From the NCBI RefSeq assembly GCF_001425025.1, contig NZ_LMDE01000010.1:578212-642211 (forward strand): a stretch of 64,000 nt of DNA. The letters are read 5' to 3'. Position numbers and translations under genes: made by a program. The DNA comes from Nocardioides sp. Root122 (GTDB lineage: Bacteria; Actinomycetota; Actinomycetes; Propionibacteriales; Nocardioidaceae). The notes beneath the pieces were generated by a model, which saw nothing but the letters and a program-made list of their open reading frames with translations, had not been told where the DNA came from and searched no databases. Each line of letters starts with the position of its first letter. The stretch's first letter is position 1. Positions 47,958 through 56,073 of the stretch are shown here, in pieces.

Positions 47958-49567
47958 TGGCCACCACGAAGAAGCCCATGAGGAAGCCGTCGAGCCAGCT
48001 CGGCATCGACAAGACCGACGTACGCCGCGCGCGCACGCTGGCCCGCCAGGTCGGCAAGCCCATCGTCGACCTCGCCCAGCGGCACACCACCGTGAGCGTC
48101 GAGCGGGCCACGCTGCGCCTGGCCGGGCTCGGGGGAGCCGACCCCGACGGCACACCGTGGGTCAACCGGCTCGCCGACGCCGTACGCGCGGACGTCGGGC
48201 TCGAGCACGGCGTGAGCCTGCCCGTGTGGGACGCCCTCCTGCGGGGCGAGGGCGACGACCTGCTCACCCTCGCGCAGAAGGCCGCCGCCGGGTCGGTGAC
48301 GTTCCGCGTCCCCGAGGGCAAGGACGCCACCCGCGCCACTGCCGCATCGCGCAAGGCGGTCGCCGCCGGCATCAAGCAGATCGACCGCCAGCGCACCGCA
48401 CGCGAGAAGATGGTCGCCAAGGTCGGCGACGCGCCCAGCAAGCCCTGGATCTACCTCATCGTCGCCACCGGCGACATCCACGAGGACATCCCGCAGGCGC
48501 AAGCCGCCGCGCGGGAGGGCGCCGACGTCATCGCGGTGATCCGGTCGACGGGGCAGTCGCTCCTCGACTTCGTGCCCGAGGGCGCGACGCGCGAGGGCTT
48601 CGCCGGCACCTACGCCACCCAGGAGAACTTCCGCCTGATGCGCGCGGCCCTCGACGAGACGTCCAGGGAGCTCGGCCGCTACGTCCGGCTGACCAACTAC
48701 GCGTCCGGGCTCTGCATGCCGGAGATCGCCACGCTGGCCGGTCTCGAGCGGCTCGACATGATGCTCAACGACTCGATGTACGGCATCCTCTTCCGCGACA
48801 TCAACCCGATCCGCACCTTCGTGGACCAGCGCTTCAGCCGCCAGATCCACGCCCGCGCCGGCATCATCATCAACACCGGCGAGGACAACTACCTCACCAC
48901 GGCGGACGCGATCGAGGCGGCGCACACGGTCACCACGAGCCAGCTGCTCAACGAGTACTTCGCCAAGGAGGCCGGCCTCGAGGACTGGCAGCTCGGGCTC
49001 GGCCACGCGTTCGAGATCGATCCCGAGGTGCCCGACTCGTTCCGCCTCGAGCTGGCCCACGCGATGCTCGCCCGCGAGCTGTTCCCCGACGCGCCGCTGA
49101 AGTGGATGCCCCCGACCCGGCACATGACCGGCGACATCTTCAAGGGCTACCTCCTCGACGGCTTCTTCAACCTCGTCGGGGCCCTCACCGGGCAGGGCAT
49201 CCTGCTGGTCGGCATGATGACGGAGGCCGTGGTCACGCCGTGGATCTCCGACCGCGACCTGGCCCTGCAGAACGTCCGCTACGTCATGAACGCCGCGGGC
49301 AAGCTGCACGAGGACTTCCGGCCGGCCCCGGACGGCTTCATCGCCAACCGCGCCCGCGAGGTGCTCGGCGAGTCGATCGACCTGCTCGAGGAGATCAAGG
49401 CCGACCGGAGCGTGCCCGGCGAGCCGCCGCTGCTGTCCGCCATCGCCGACGGCACGTTCGGCCTGATGAAGCGCCCCGCCGACAAGGGCAGGGGCCTCGA
49501 GGGCGTGGCCCACAAGGCGGCCGGCTACTACAACCCGGCGACCGAGATCCTCGAGGGGGACAAGTGA
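47957..49567 (+). CDS. kamD: Lysine 5,6-aminomutase alpha subunit
   Basis: A 536-residue catalytic subunit of the adenosylcobalamin- and PLP-dependent mutase that moves the terminal amino group of beta-lysine (or D-lysine) from C6 to C5. Family landmarks: IVATGDIHEDIPQAQAAARE, YATQENFRLMRAALD, YGILFRDINPIRTF and WMPPTRHMTGDIFKG. The start ATG follows a GGAGG ribosome-binding site and overlaps the kdd stop by one base. Acts as a dimer of dimers with KamE, encoded 52 bp later. Confidence 0.94.
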   Translation: MATTKKPMRKPSSQLGIDKTDVRRARTLARQVGKPIVDLAQRHTTVSVERATLRLAGLGGADPDGTPWVNRLADAVRADVGLEHGVSLPVWDALLRGEGDDLLTLAQKAAAGSVTFRVPEGKDATRATAASRKAVAAGIKQIDRQRTAREKMVAKVGDAPSKPWIYLIVATGDIHEDIPQAQAAAREGADVIAVIRSTGQSLLDFVPEGATREGFAGTYATQENFRLMRAALDETSRELGRYVRLTNYASGLCMPEIATLAGLERLDMMLNDSMYGILFRDINPIRTFVDQRFSRQIHARAGIIINTGEDNYLTTADAIEAAHTVTTSQLLNEYFAKEAGLEDWQLGLGHAFEIDPEVPDSFRLELAHAMLARELFPDAPLKWMPPTRHMTGDIFKGYLLDGFFNLVGALTGQGILLVGMMTEAVVTPWISDRDLALQNVRYVMNAAGKLHEDFRPAPDGFIANRAREVLGESIDLLEEIKADRSVPGEPPLLSAIADGTFGLMKRPADKGRGLEGVAHKAAGYYNPATEILEGDK

Positions 49568-49602
49568 GTCTCGAGGCTCGCTGCGCTCGCACCTCGACCA
49601 CC
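49568..49602. repeat. REP-like element between kamD and kamE
   Basis: An outer inverted repeat TCGAGG (49571-49576) / CCTCGA (49592-49597) flanks CTCGCTGCGCTCGC. The core CTCGCTGCGCTCG occurs again near 57250 in the non-coding stretch before murA. This resembles the short palindromic repeats scattered through actinobacterial genomes; here it lies inside an operon. Confidence 0.5.
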
Positions 49603-49619
49603 GAGAGGGCATGCTCCGC

Positions 49620-50363
49620 ATGAATCTGATCCGTCCGTACGGCGACACCACCGGCGACGGCATGGTGCAGCTGTCGTTCACCCTGCCCATCGAGCACTCC
49701 AAGGTCGCCGAGGGCGCCGCGGTGCAGCTCGCCAACAAGATGGGCATGGACCCGGCGCTGGTCGTCCACGCGAAGCCGATGGGGGAGGGCTTCACCTTCT
49801 TCGTCGTCTACGGCCGCGTGAACCACCTCGTCGACCCCAGCACCGTCGAGGTCGTCGAGCGTGACTTCCCGCTCCTGACGCCGAAGGAGGCCAACGCGGC
49901 GATCAAGCGCTCGCTGCGTCGGCGCCTGGTGGTCGTCGGCGGGTGCATCGGCACCGACGCGCACACGGTCGGCATCGACGCGATCCTCAACATCAAGGGC
50001 TTCGCGGGGGAGAAGGGCCTGGAGTACTACCGCGAGATCAAGGTCGTGAACCTCGGCGCCCAGGTCTCCGTGCCGCAGCTGGTCGAGGCGGCCCGCGAGG
50101 AGAAGGCCGACGCCGTCCTGGTCTCGCAGGTCGTCACGCAGCGCGACGCCCACCTGCTCAACACCCGGGAGATGTCCGCGGCGTTCCGCGAGGCCTACCC
50201 GGCCGCGAAGCGTCCGTTGCTGGTCGTCGGTGGCCCCCGCTTCGACGAGACGATGGCCGGCGAGCTCGGCGTCGACCGCGTGTTCGGCAGGGGCACGACG
50301 CCGGGTGAGGTCGCCTCGTTCATCGTGCACAAGCTCGCCCGCAGCAAGGAGAAGGCCTCATGA
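49620..50363 (+). CDS. kamE: Lysine 5,6-aminomutase beta subunit (cobalamin-binding)
   Basis: A 247-residue subunit holding adenosylcobalamin. The base-off cobalamin motif DxHxxG is present as TDAHTVGID (Asp 113, His 115, Gly 118), and the Lys in LNIKGFAGEKGLEYY (about 126) is the candidate PLP ligand. ATG 49620 is preferred to ATG 49611 because the GAGAGGG ribosome-binding site is properly spaced from it and it gives the family-like start MNLIRPYGD. Overlaps kal by 4 bp. Confidence 0.93.
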   Translation: MNLIRPYGDTTGDGMVQLSFTLPIEHSKVAEGAAVQLANKMGMDPALVVHAKPMGEGFTFFVVYGRVNHLVDPSTVEVVERDFPLLTPKEANAAIKRSLRRRLVVVGGCIGTDAHTVGIDAILNIKGFAGEKGLEYYREIKVVNLGAQVSVPQLVEAAREEKADAVLVSQVVTQRDAHLLNTREMSAAFREAYPAAKRPLLVVGGPRFDETMAGELGVDRVFGRGTTPGEVASFIVHKLARSKEKAS

Positions 50364-50767
50364 GCGTCCCCGCGACCGGCTCGACCCGCGTCGGCACGGT
50401 GGTCACCCACCGCCGCTACGTGCCCTACGCGCACGCCCACTACGCCGGCAACCTCGTCGACGGCGCCTACAGCCTCGGCCTGTTCGGCGACGTGGCCACC
50501 GAGATGTGCATCGTGCTCGACGGTGACGAGGGGCTGTTCGCCTCCTACTCCGACGTCCAGTTCGCCGCCCCCGTGCGCGCCGGTGACGTCCTCGAGATCA
50601 CCGCGACGCTCGTGAAGGAGGGCACGCGCAGCCGGGTGATGGACTTCGCCGTGCACGTCGTCGGGCGCGGGGCCCCGACGGCCGACGCCCCGGGTGCGGC
50701 CGAGGTGCTCGACCCGCCGATCGTCGCCACCACGGCGACCGGCACGGTCGTCGTACCCCCCACGTAG
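50360..50767 (+). CDS. kal: 3-aminobutyryl-CoA ammonia-lyase
   Basis: A 135-residue hot-dog-fold enzyme that removes ammonia from 3-aminobutyryl-CoA to form crotonyl-CoA in lysine fermentation. HAHYAGNLVDGAYSLGLFGDVATE is the conserved core (centre AHYAGNLVDGA), with the beta-strand VRAGDVLEITATLV. The ATG overlaps the kamE stop (ATGA). Last gene of the cluster. The preceding enzyme, Kce, and CoA-transferase genes are absent here. Confidence 0.92.
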   Translation: MSVPATGSTRVGTVVTHRRYVPYAHAHYAGNLVDGAYSLGLFGDVATEMCIVLDGDEGLFASYSDVQFAAPVRAGDVLEITATLVKEGTRSRVMDFAVHVVGRGAPTADAPGAAEVLDPPIVATTATGTVVVPPT

Positions 50768-50775
50768 GCGTGCCA

Positions 50776-50799
50776 CGGCGTGTCCTCGGCGACACGCCG
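50776..50799 (+). terminator. 9-bp perfect hairpin after kal
   Basis: CGGCGTGTC (50776-50784) pairs with GACACGCCG (50791-50799) around CTCGGC; a short ATTTTG follows at 50811-50816. Terminates the lysine cluster. Confidence 0.7.
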
Positions 50800-51181
50800 G
50801 GCCAGGGCAGATTTTGTCCGACGACTTTCAACCTGATGCCAGTGCGTTGACCTGCATGAACGCGCGTCCACGCAGGTCAGGGCCGTGTTGACAGCACCCT
50901 CTCCGGGAGGGAGGGTTCCGGGGTCCGCCTGTGCAGCCCGCGGGTGGCGCTTTCGGCAGTGGGGAGTTGTGACGTGTGGGACGCGGTGCCAGCGATGCCC
51001 ACCGTCCGGCGACCCGTCGGCGGTGCCCCGCGGTGGCTGGATGCGGGAGGGACCTCGGGGCGCTAGACAACTTCGTGCGGTCGTCAGCCAGACGGTCGTG
51101 TGTCGGTCCGAAGCCCCCTCGTCCCTCCCGCACCGCTGCAGGCTCGCGGGTCCGTGCAGCGAGTCGTGAGCAGCGGTCGGC

Positions 51182-51187
51182 TACGGT
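51182..51187 (+). promoter_or_regulatory. Leaderless -10 of lnt
   Basis: TACGGT ends 6 nt before the lnt GTG at 51194. Confidence 0.55.
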
Positions 51188-51193
51188 CTGTCC

Positions 51194-52741
51194 GTGCCGC
51201 TGCGCTGCCTCCTCGCCCTCGTCGGCGGCCTCGTCCTGGCAGCCGGCTTCGAGCCGATCGGCCTGTCCTGGCTGATGCCACCGGCGATCGCTGCGCTGGT
51301 GCTGTCCGTGCGCGGGCTGCGGCCCGGCCGGGCGTGGCTGCCCAGCCTGCTCTTCGGCATCGCCTTCACCTACGCCGTCATGGAGTGGATGCGCGCGGTC
51401 GGCACCGACGCGTGGATCGCGATGTGCGCCCTCGAGGCGGCGTTCTTCGTGCCGCTCGGCCTCGGCCTGTCCTGGAGCCTGCGGCTGCGCGCCTGGCCGG
51501 TCTGGACGGCCCTGTGGTGGGTGGGCATCGAGACGTGGCGCAGCGGGTTCCCCTTCTCCGGCATGCCCTTCGGCCGGCTTGCCTACGCGACCGCCGACAC
51601 GCCCTGGGGCGACGCGCTGCCGTGGATCGGCATGACCGGCGTCAGCTTCCTCGTGGCGCTGACCGGCACGACGCTGGCGTGGCTGGTCGTCGACGCACGC
51701 AACACCCCGCGCAGGTCGTACGCCGTCGTGGCCGCGCTGGCGGCCGTCACCGCGCTGCCCGTGCTGCTGCCCTTCCAGGTCGAGGAGAGCGGCACGACGA
51801 CCGTCGCGGCGGTGCAGGGCGACGTCCCGGGCTCCGGGATCGACGTCGTGTCGGTGCACCGTGACGTCACCGCCAACCACGTCCGGCTGACCGAGGAGCT
51901 CGCTGACGCGGTCGCGGCGGGGGAGCAGGAGCAGCCCGACTTCGTGATCTGGCCGGAGAACTCCACCGCCGTCGACCCCTTCACCGACGTCGGCGTGCAC
52001 GCGGGGATCGTGGCAGCCTCGGACGCCATCGGCGTGCCGGTCGTGGTCGGGGCGATGTCCAACGACCCGCTCGACGACACGCAGGTGCTCAACCAGGGCA
52101 TCGTCTACCGCCCCGGCCTCGGCAGCGGCGACCGCTACACCAAGCGGCACCCGGTGCCCTACGGCGAGTACATCCCCTTCCGCGGCAGCCTGATCCCGGA
52201 GACCTACGGCAAGCTGCGCATGGTCCCGCGCGACATGGCCCGCGGCACCAGCCTCGAGGCGCTCCGCATCGGCGACGTGCGGGTCGCCGACGCGATCTGC
52301 TTCGACGTCGCCTACGACGAGGGCATCGCCGGCCAGGTCGCCCGCGGCGCCGAGCTCGTGGCGGTGCAGACCAGCAACGCGATGTTCAGCCGGACCGCCC
52401 AGCTCGACCAGCAGTTCGAGATCAGCCGGCTGCGGGCCCTGGAGACGGGGCGCTGGGTGGTGGTCGCGGCCATCAACGGTGTCTCCGGCGTCGTACGCCC
52501 CGACGGGACGGTCGTGGCCTCGGTGCCGGCGCGCGGCCAGGAGGTGCTGGTGGAGGAGGTCGGCCTCAGCACGACGCTCACCCCGGCCGTGCGCGCAGGA
52601 GTGTGGCCCGCGCGCTTCGCCCTCGCGTTCCTCGTCTGCCACACCGCACTGGTCTTCGTGGCCTATCGTCGTCGGCGACGTGGCGACCGCCCGTCGCCCG
52701 CCCCCTCCCAGCAGCCCATGGATCGAGGTAGCACCGCGTGA
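51194..52741 (+). CDS. lnt: Apolipoprotein N-acyltransferase Lnt
   Basis: A 515-residue membrane enzyme that adds a third acyl chain to lipoproteins. Six or so N-terminal helices (to about residue 190) are followed by a nitrilase domain with the catalytic triad: Glu 255 in VIWPENST, Lys 317 in YTKRHPVPYGE and Cys 369 in DAICFDVAYDE; a C-terminal helix ends the protein. GTG start. Its stop overlaps the start of the mannosyltransferase gene by 4 bp; in Mycobacterium tuberculosis the two activities are fused in one protein. Confidence 0.95.
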   Translation: MPLRCLLALVGGLVLAAGFEPIGLSWLMPPAIAALVLSVRGLRPGRAWLPSLLFGIAFTYAVMEWMRAVGTDAWIAMCALEAAFFVPLGLGLSWSLRLRAWPVWTALWWVGIETWRSGFPFSGMPFGRLAYATADTPWGDALPWIGMTGVSFLVALTGTTLAWLVVDARNTPRRSYAVVAALAAVTALPVLLPFQVEESGTTTVAAVQGDVPGSGIDVVSVHRDVTANHVRLTEELADAVAAGEQEQPDFVIWPENSTAVDPFTDVGVHAGIVAASDAIGVPVVVGAMSNDPLDDTQVLNQGIVYRPGLGSGDRYTKRHPVPYGEYIPFRGSLIPETYGKLRMVPRDMARGTSLEALRIGDVRVADAICFDVAYDEGIAGQVARGAELVAVQTSNAMFSRTAQLDQQFEISRLRALETGRWVVVAAINGVSGVVRPDGTVVASVPARGQEVLVEEVGLSTTLTPAVRAGVWPARFALAFLVCHTALVFVAYRRRRRGDRPSPAPSQQPMDRGSTA

Positions 52742-53490
52742 GTGTCGAAGGCCTCGGCCGTGTCGTGATGGTCGTCCCGACCTACAACGAGTCGGAGAAC
52801 ATCGAGTGGATCGTCGGACGGCTCCGGGTCGCACAGCCCGGTGTCGACGTGATGATCGTCGACGACAACAGCCCTGACGGCACGGGTGCGATCGCCGACC
52901 GGCTGGCCGCGGCTGACGACGCCGTCAGCGTCGTGCACCGCACCGAGAAGGCCGGTCTGGGCGCGGCCTACCTCAACGGCTTCGACGTCGCGCTCGCCGC
53001 CGGCTACGACGTCATCGGAGAGATGGACGCCGACGGCTCCCACCAGCCCGAGCAGCTGCAGCGGCTGCTCGACGCGCTGCGCACCGCCGACCTGGTCATC
53101 GGCTCGCGCTACGTGCCCGGCGGCTCGGTGGTGAACTGGCCGGTGCAGCGCCTGGCTCTCTCCCGCGGCGGCAACCTCTACGTCCGCCTGCTGCTGGGCA
53201 TCAAGGTCAAGGACGCCACCGCCGGCTACCGCCTGTTCCGCCGCACCACGCTCGAGAAGATCGACCTTGGCACGGTGAGGTCTACTGGATACGTGTTCCA
53301 GACCGACCTGGCCTACCGCACGCTCACGCAGGGCCTGCGGCTCACCGAGGTGCCCATCGAGTTCATCGAGCGCGAGCGCGGCGACTCCAAGATGAGCGGG
53401 CAGGTGGCCCGCGAGTCGCTCCAGCTGATCACCCGGTGGGGACTGGCCGAGCGTCGCGCGCAGCTGGCTCGTCGCCGGAGACGGCCGTGA
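52738..53490 (+). CDS. ppm1: Polyprenol-phosphate mannose synthase
   Basis: A 250-residue GT2 family glycosyltransferase that makes polyprenyl-phosphomannose, the donor for lipomannan, lipoarabinomannan-like glycans and protein O-mannosylation. VVPTYNESENIEWIV starts the domain; VDDNSPDGT and EMDADGSHQP hold the donor- and metal-binding Asp residues. No membrane helix: a soluble catalytic domain that probably relies on its lnt-encoded partner at the membrane. GTG overlaps the lnt stop (GTGA). Confidence 0.93.
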   Translation: MSVEGLGRVVMVVPTYNESENIEWIVGRLRVAQPGVDVMIVDDNSPDGTGAIADRLAAADDAVSVVHRTEKAGLGAAYLNGFDVALAAGYDVIGEMDADGSHQPEQLQRLLDALRTADLVIGSRYVPGGSVVNWPVQRLALSRGGNLYVRLLLGIKVKDATAGYRLFRRTTLEKIDLGTVRSTGYVFQTDLAYRTLTQGLRLTEVPIEFIERERGDSKMSGQVARESLQLITRWGLAERRAQLARRRRRP

Positions 53491-54050
53491 CCCACCCGGC
53501 AGGTCCACGCCGCACCCCTGCGCGCAGGCGCGGCTGGGTACGTCCGGTGCTGGCCGCTGCGTTCGTGCTCGTGCCGCTCGCCGAGATCTGGGCGATCCTG
53601 CAGGTCGGCCAGCTGGTCGGCCCGTGGTGGACCATCCTGCTGCTGGTGCTCGACAGCATGGTCGGTGCCTGGCTGATCAAGCGCGAGGGCGGCCGTGCCT
53701 GGCGTGCCCTGCGCGAGGCGCTCCAGGGCGGGCGGATGCCGGCTCGCGAGATCGCCGACGGTGCGCTGATCCTCATCGGCGGCACGCTGATGCTGAGCCC
53801 CGGCTTCCTGCTCGACGCGGTGGGGATCGTGCTGGTCCTGCCGTTCACCCGCCCCGTCGCACGCCGCCTGCTCACGACCGTCGTCGAGCGCCGGCTCGTC
53901 GTCGTACCAGGTGCTCCCGGGTTCGGCTCGGGGTTCGGCTCCGGCTTCGGCCCCGGTGCCGGGTTCGGCCCGGGCTCGGTGCCCGGAAATGGACGACGCC
54001 CCGGACCGGAGGGCGAGGGGCCCGTGGTCCAGGGCGACGTGGTCGAGTGA
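53487..54050 (+). CDS. FxsA family membrane protein
   Basis: A 187-residue protein with two or three membrane segments: PVLAAAFVLVPLAEIWAILQVG, then PWWTILLLVLDSMVGAWLIKREG, and a further pair with ADGALILIGGTLMLSPGFLLDAVG, the FxsA signature around GTLMLSPGF. The C-terminus is an unusual Gly/Phe-rich tail (GFGSGFGSGFGPGAGFGPG). FxsA in E. coli affects phage exclusion; function otherwise unknown. GTG overlaps the preceding stop by 4 bp. Confidence 0.88.
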   Translation: MTHPAGPRRTPARRRGWVRPVLAAAFVLVPLAEIWAILQVGQLVGPWWTILLLVLDSMVGAWLIKREGGRAWRALREALQGGRMPAREIADGALILIGGTLMLSPGFLLDAVGIVLVLPFTRPVARRLLTTVVERRLVVVPGAPGFGSGFGSGFGPGAGFGPGSVPGNGRRPGPEGEGPVVQGDVVE

Positions 54051-54057
54051 CTCGACC
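54041..54057. terminator. Hairpin spanning the FxsA stop codon
   Basis: GGTCGAG (54041-54047), the TGA stop as loop, and CTCGACC (54051-54057) form a perfect 7-bp stem between convergent genes. Confidence 0.5.
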
Positions 54058-54080
54058 GGGTCGACCGCGAGGTCGAGCGG

Positions 54081-54461
54081 TCAGCTGACTCGCTTCTTCT
54101 TGTTCGCGCGGTGCAGGTGCGCCGGGCCGATCTCGCCGCCGCGCAGCAGCTCGAGGCGCTCCTTGAGGATGTCCTCGAGCTCCTTCTCCGAGCGGCGCTC
54201 CAGGAGCATGTCCCAGTGCGTGCGAACCGGCTTCTCGACCTTCTCCTCGGGGAGGATGCCGGCCGTGCTCAGTGCCTCCTCGCCGCAGCGCGGGCACTCC
54301 CACTTCGCCGGGATGTCGGCCTCGACCGACATGGTGACCTCGAAGTCATGTCCCTGCTTGCATCGATATCCGACCTGCTGACGAGCTGCGAACTCGATGC
54401 CGCGCTCGTCCTCAAAGCTCTGGCCGCCGAGCCTCGCGCCACGCAGTGTGCGCTCCGCCAC
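54081..54461 (-). CDS. rbpA: RNA polymerase-binding protein RbpA
   Basis: A 126-residue actinobacterial transcription factor that binds RNA polymerase and the principal sigma factor and stabilises the open complex. MAERTLRGARLGGQSFEDE is the core-binding N-terminus; YRCKQGHDF and WECPRCG are the zinc-ribbon ligands; the C-terminal helix (THWDMLLERRSEKELEDIL) is the sigma-interaction domain. GTG 54461 was chosen because GGAGGTGGG precedes it; an ATG 15 bp upstream is also in frame. Confidence 0.95.
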   Translation of the reverse strand: MAERTLRGARLGGQSFEDERGIEFAARQQVGYRCKQGHDFEVTMSVEADIPAKWECPRCGEEALSTAGILPEEKVEKPVRTHWDMLLERRSEKELEDILKERLELLRGGEIGPAHLHRANKKKRVS

Positions 54462-54586
54462 CGTGCCCACCTCCAATGGGTTGCTGACACCCGTCGTACG
54501 TGTTGTACCGGGTCAAAGGTGAGACGGGCCAGAACCGGGTTCGTGACGCCGCTCGTGACGGCGCGGCCCATCCCCTGTGATCCTTC

Positions 54587-54612
54587 AACGGTAGCGGGGC
54601 AGCCCACATTCC
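54587..54612 (-). promoter_or_regulatory. SigR-type promoter motif upstream of rbpA
   Basis: On the minus strand GGAAT (54612-54608), exactly 18 nt, then GTT (54589-54587). This matches the SigR/SigH-family consensus. Transcription would start near 54580, giving a leader of about 120 nt before the rbpA GTG. In Streptomyces coelicolor rbpA is transcribed from a SigR-dependent promoter. Confidence 0.6.
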
Positions 54613-54720
54613 GTGGATTCGAGACCCGGGAAACCACCCTCAGGCGAGACGAACTTCACCCCCAGGGGTGCAACCTGCCGAGGTCACGGCCCAGCGGCCA
54701 CCGGATCTTGCGGGCGGCCG

Positions 54721-56073
54721 TCAGATCACGGCCGGCTGCTCGTTGCCGGCGTCGCGGATCCCGCGGGCGGTGTCGACCCGGATGAGCAGCAGGCCGCCGA
54801 CCACGAAGAAGGCGATGAGAGCGAAGATGGCCGGCCGGTAGGAGTCGGTCAGCTGGAAGACCACGCCGAACACGAGCGTGCCGAACCACGACGTACCGCG
54901 GTCCATCGCGTGGTAGAAGCTGAAGTACTCGGCTTCCTTGCCCTTCGGGATCAGCAGCGAGTAGTAGGACCGGGCGAGCGCCTGGGTGCCGCCGAGGACG
55001 ATGCCGATGGCTGCACCGAGGAGCAGGAACGGCACGAGGGACTCCTCCGGCAGGAAGAGCGCCGCGGTGACGATCAGCATCCACACGACCAGGCCGCCGA
55101 GGATGGTGTGCTTGGCGCCGTAGCGGTTGGCGAGGCGACCGAACAGCAAGGCGCCACCGAACGCGACGAACTGCACCAGCAGGATCGTGGCGATCAGCAC
55201 CGACTGCCCGAACCCGAGCTCCTTCGAGCCGTAGGTCGAGGACGAGGCGATGACGGTCTGGATCCCGTCGTTGAAGAACAGGTAGGCGAGCAGGAAGGTC
55301 AGGGCCATCGGGTAGTTCTTCATCTCGCGCAGCGTGACGAAGAGCTGGCCGAAGCTGCGGGCCAGCACGTTGCCCTCGACCTGCTCGACGTCGGCCGGCG
55401 GGTGGTCGGAGAGGCGGAGGTAGGGGATGAAGGTGAAGGCGGCCCACCACACGCACGCCGACAGCATGCTGATCCGGGTCGCCTCACCCTCGGTGAGCCC
55501 GAAGGGCAGCAGGGTGAAGAGCGCGAGGTTGACCACCAGCAGCAGGCCGCCGCCGAGGTAGCCCCAGGCCCAGCCGCGCGAGGAGACCCGGTCACGGTTC
55601 GCCTCGTCCGAGATGATCGGCAGGATCGAGTCGTTGACGACCATCGAGGCCGCCAGGCAGAGGTTCGCGAAGATGATCGCGACGGCCCCGATCTGCCAGT
55701 TGCCGTCGCGGCAGAACCACAGCAGCGAGCCGAAGCCGGCGCCCGCCCAGGCGAAGCCACCCAGCCACTTCCGCTTCTTCTCCGTGCGGTCCATGAAGGC
55801 GCCGAGCGGCGGCAGCAGGACCGCGGACAGGATGGTGGCGAACGTGACGAGGTACGACGGCAGCGAGCCCGGCGCCACCGCGATGCCGAGCAGCGAGACC
55901 CGGTCGTCGACGGCGGCGTCCTCGGCGACGGAGATGATGTAGGGCGCGAACATCACGGTGCCGACGGTGGTGACGAAGGCGCTGTTGGCCCAGTCGTACC
56001 AGTACCAGGCCTTCTGCTCCCTGGCCTGCTCGAGCGGCTTCAGGTCGGCGATGCCACCGTCTACTTGACTCAT
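54721..56073 (-). CDS. UMF1/Atg22-like MFS transporter
   Basis: A 450-residue membrane protein with about twelve helices. WYWYDWANSAFVTTVGTVMF at the N-terminus is the hallmark of the UMF1/Atg22-like branch of the MFS, and NDGIQTVIASSSTYGSKELGF begins the second half. Relatives export amino acids or unknown solutes. Its ATG overlaps the glycerophosphodiesterase stop by 4 bp on the same strand, so the two are coupled. Confidence 0.9.
   Translation of the reverse strand: MSQVDGGIADLKPLEQAREQKAWYWYDWANSAFVTTVGTVMFAPYIISVAEDAAVDDRVSLLGIAVAPGSLPSYLVTFATILSAVLLPPLGAFMDRTEKKRKWLGGFAWAGAGFGSLLWFCRDGNWQIGAVAIIFANLCLAASMVVNDSILPIISDEANRDRVSSRGWAWGYLGGGLLLVVNLALFTLLPFGLTEGEATRISMLSACVWWAAFTFIPYLRLSDHPPADVEQVEGNVLARSFGQLFVTLREMKNYPMALTFLLAYLFFNDGIQTVIASSSTYGSKELGFGQSVLIATILLVQFVAFGGALLFGRLANRYGAKHTILGGLVVWMLIVTAALFLPEESLVPFLLLGAAIGIVLGGTQALARSYYSLLIPKGKEAEYFSFYHAMDRGTSWFGTLVFGVVFQLTDSYRPAIFALIAFFVVGGLLLIRVDTARGIRDAGNEQPAVI

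Larger units (their letters stand above)
50768..51193. other. 426-bp intergenic region with possible unannotated transcript
   Basis: No convincing ORF. After the kal terminator there is an inverted repeat GACCTGC (50849-50855) / GCAGGTC (50872-50878), then TTGACA (50888-50893), a 17-nt spacer and GAGGGT (50911-50916), a well-spaced promoter-like pair. A hairpin GCTGCA (51135-51140) / TGCAGC (51155-51160) lies downstream. The lnt leaderless -10 is at 51182-51187. Confidence 0.4.
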
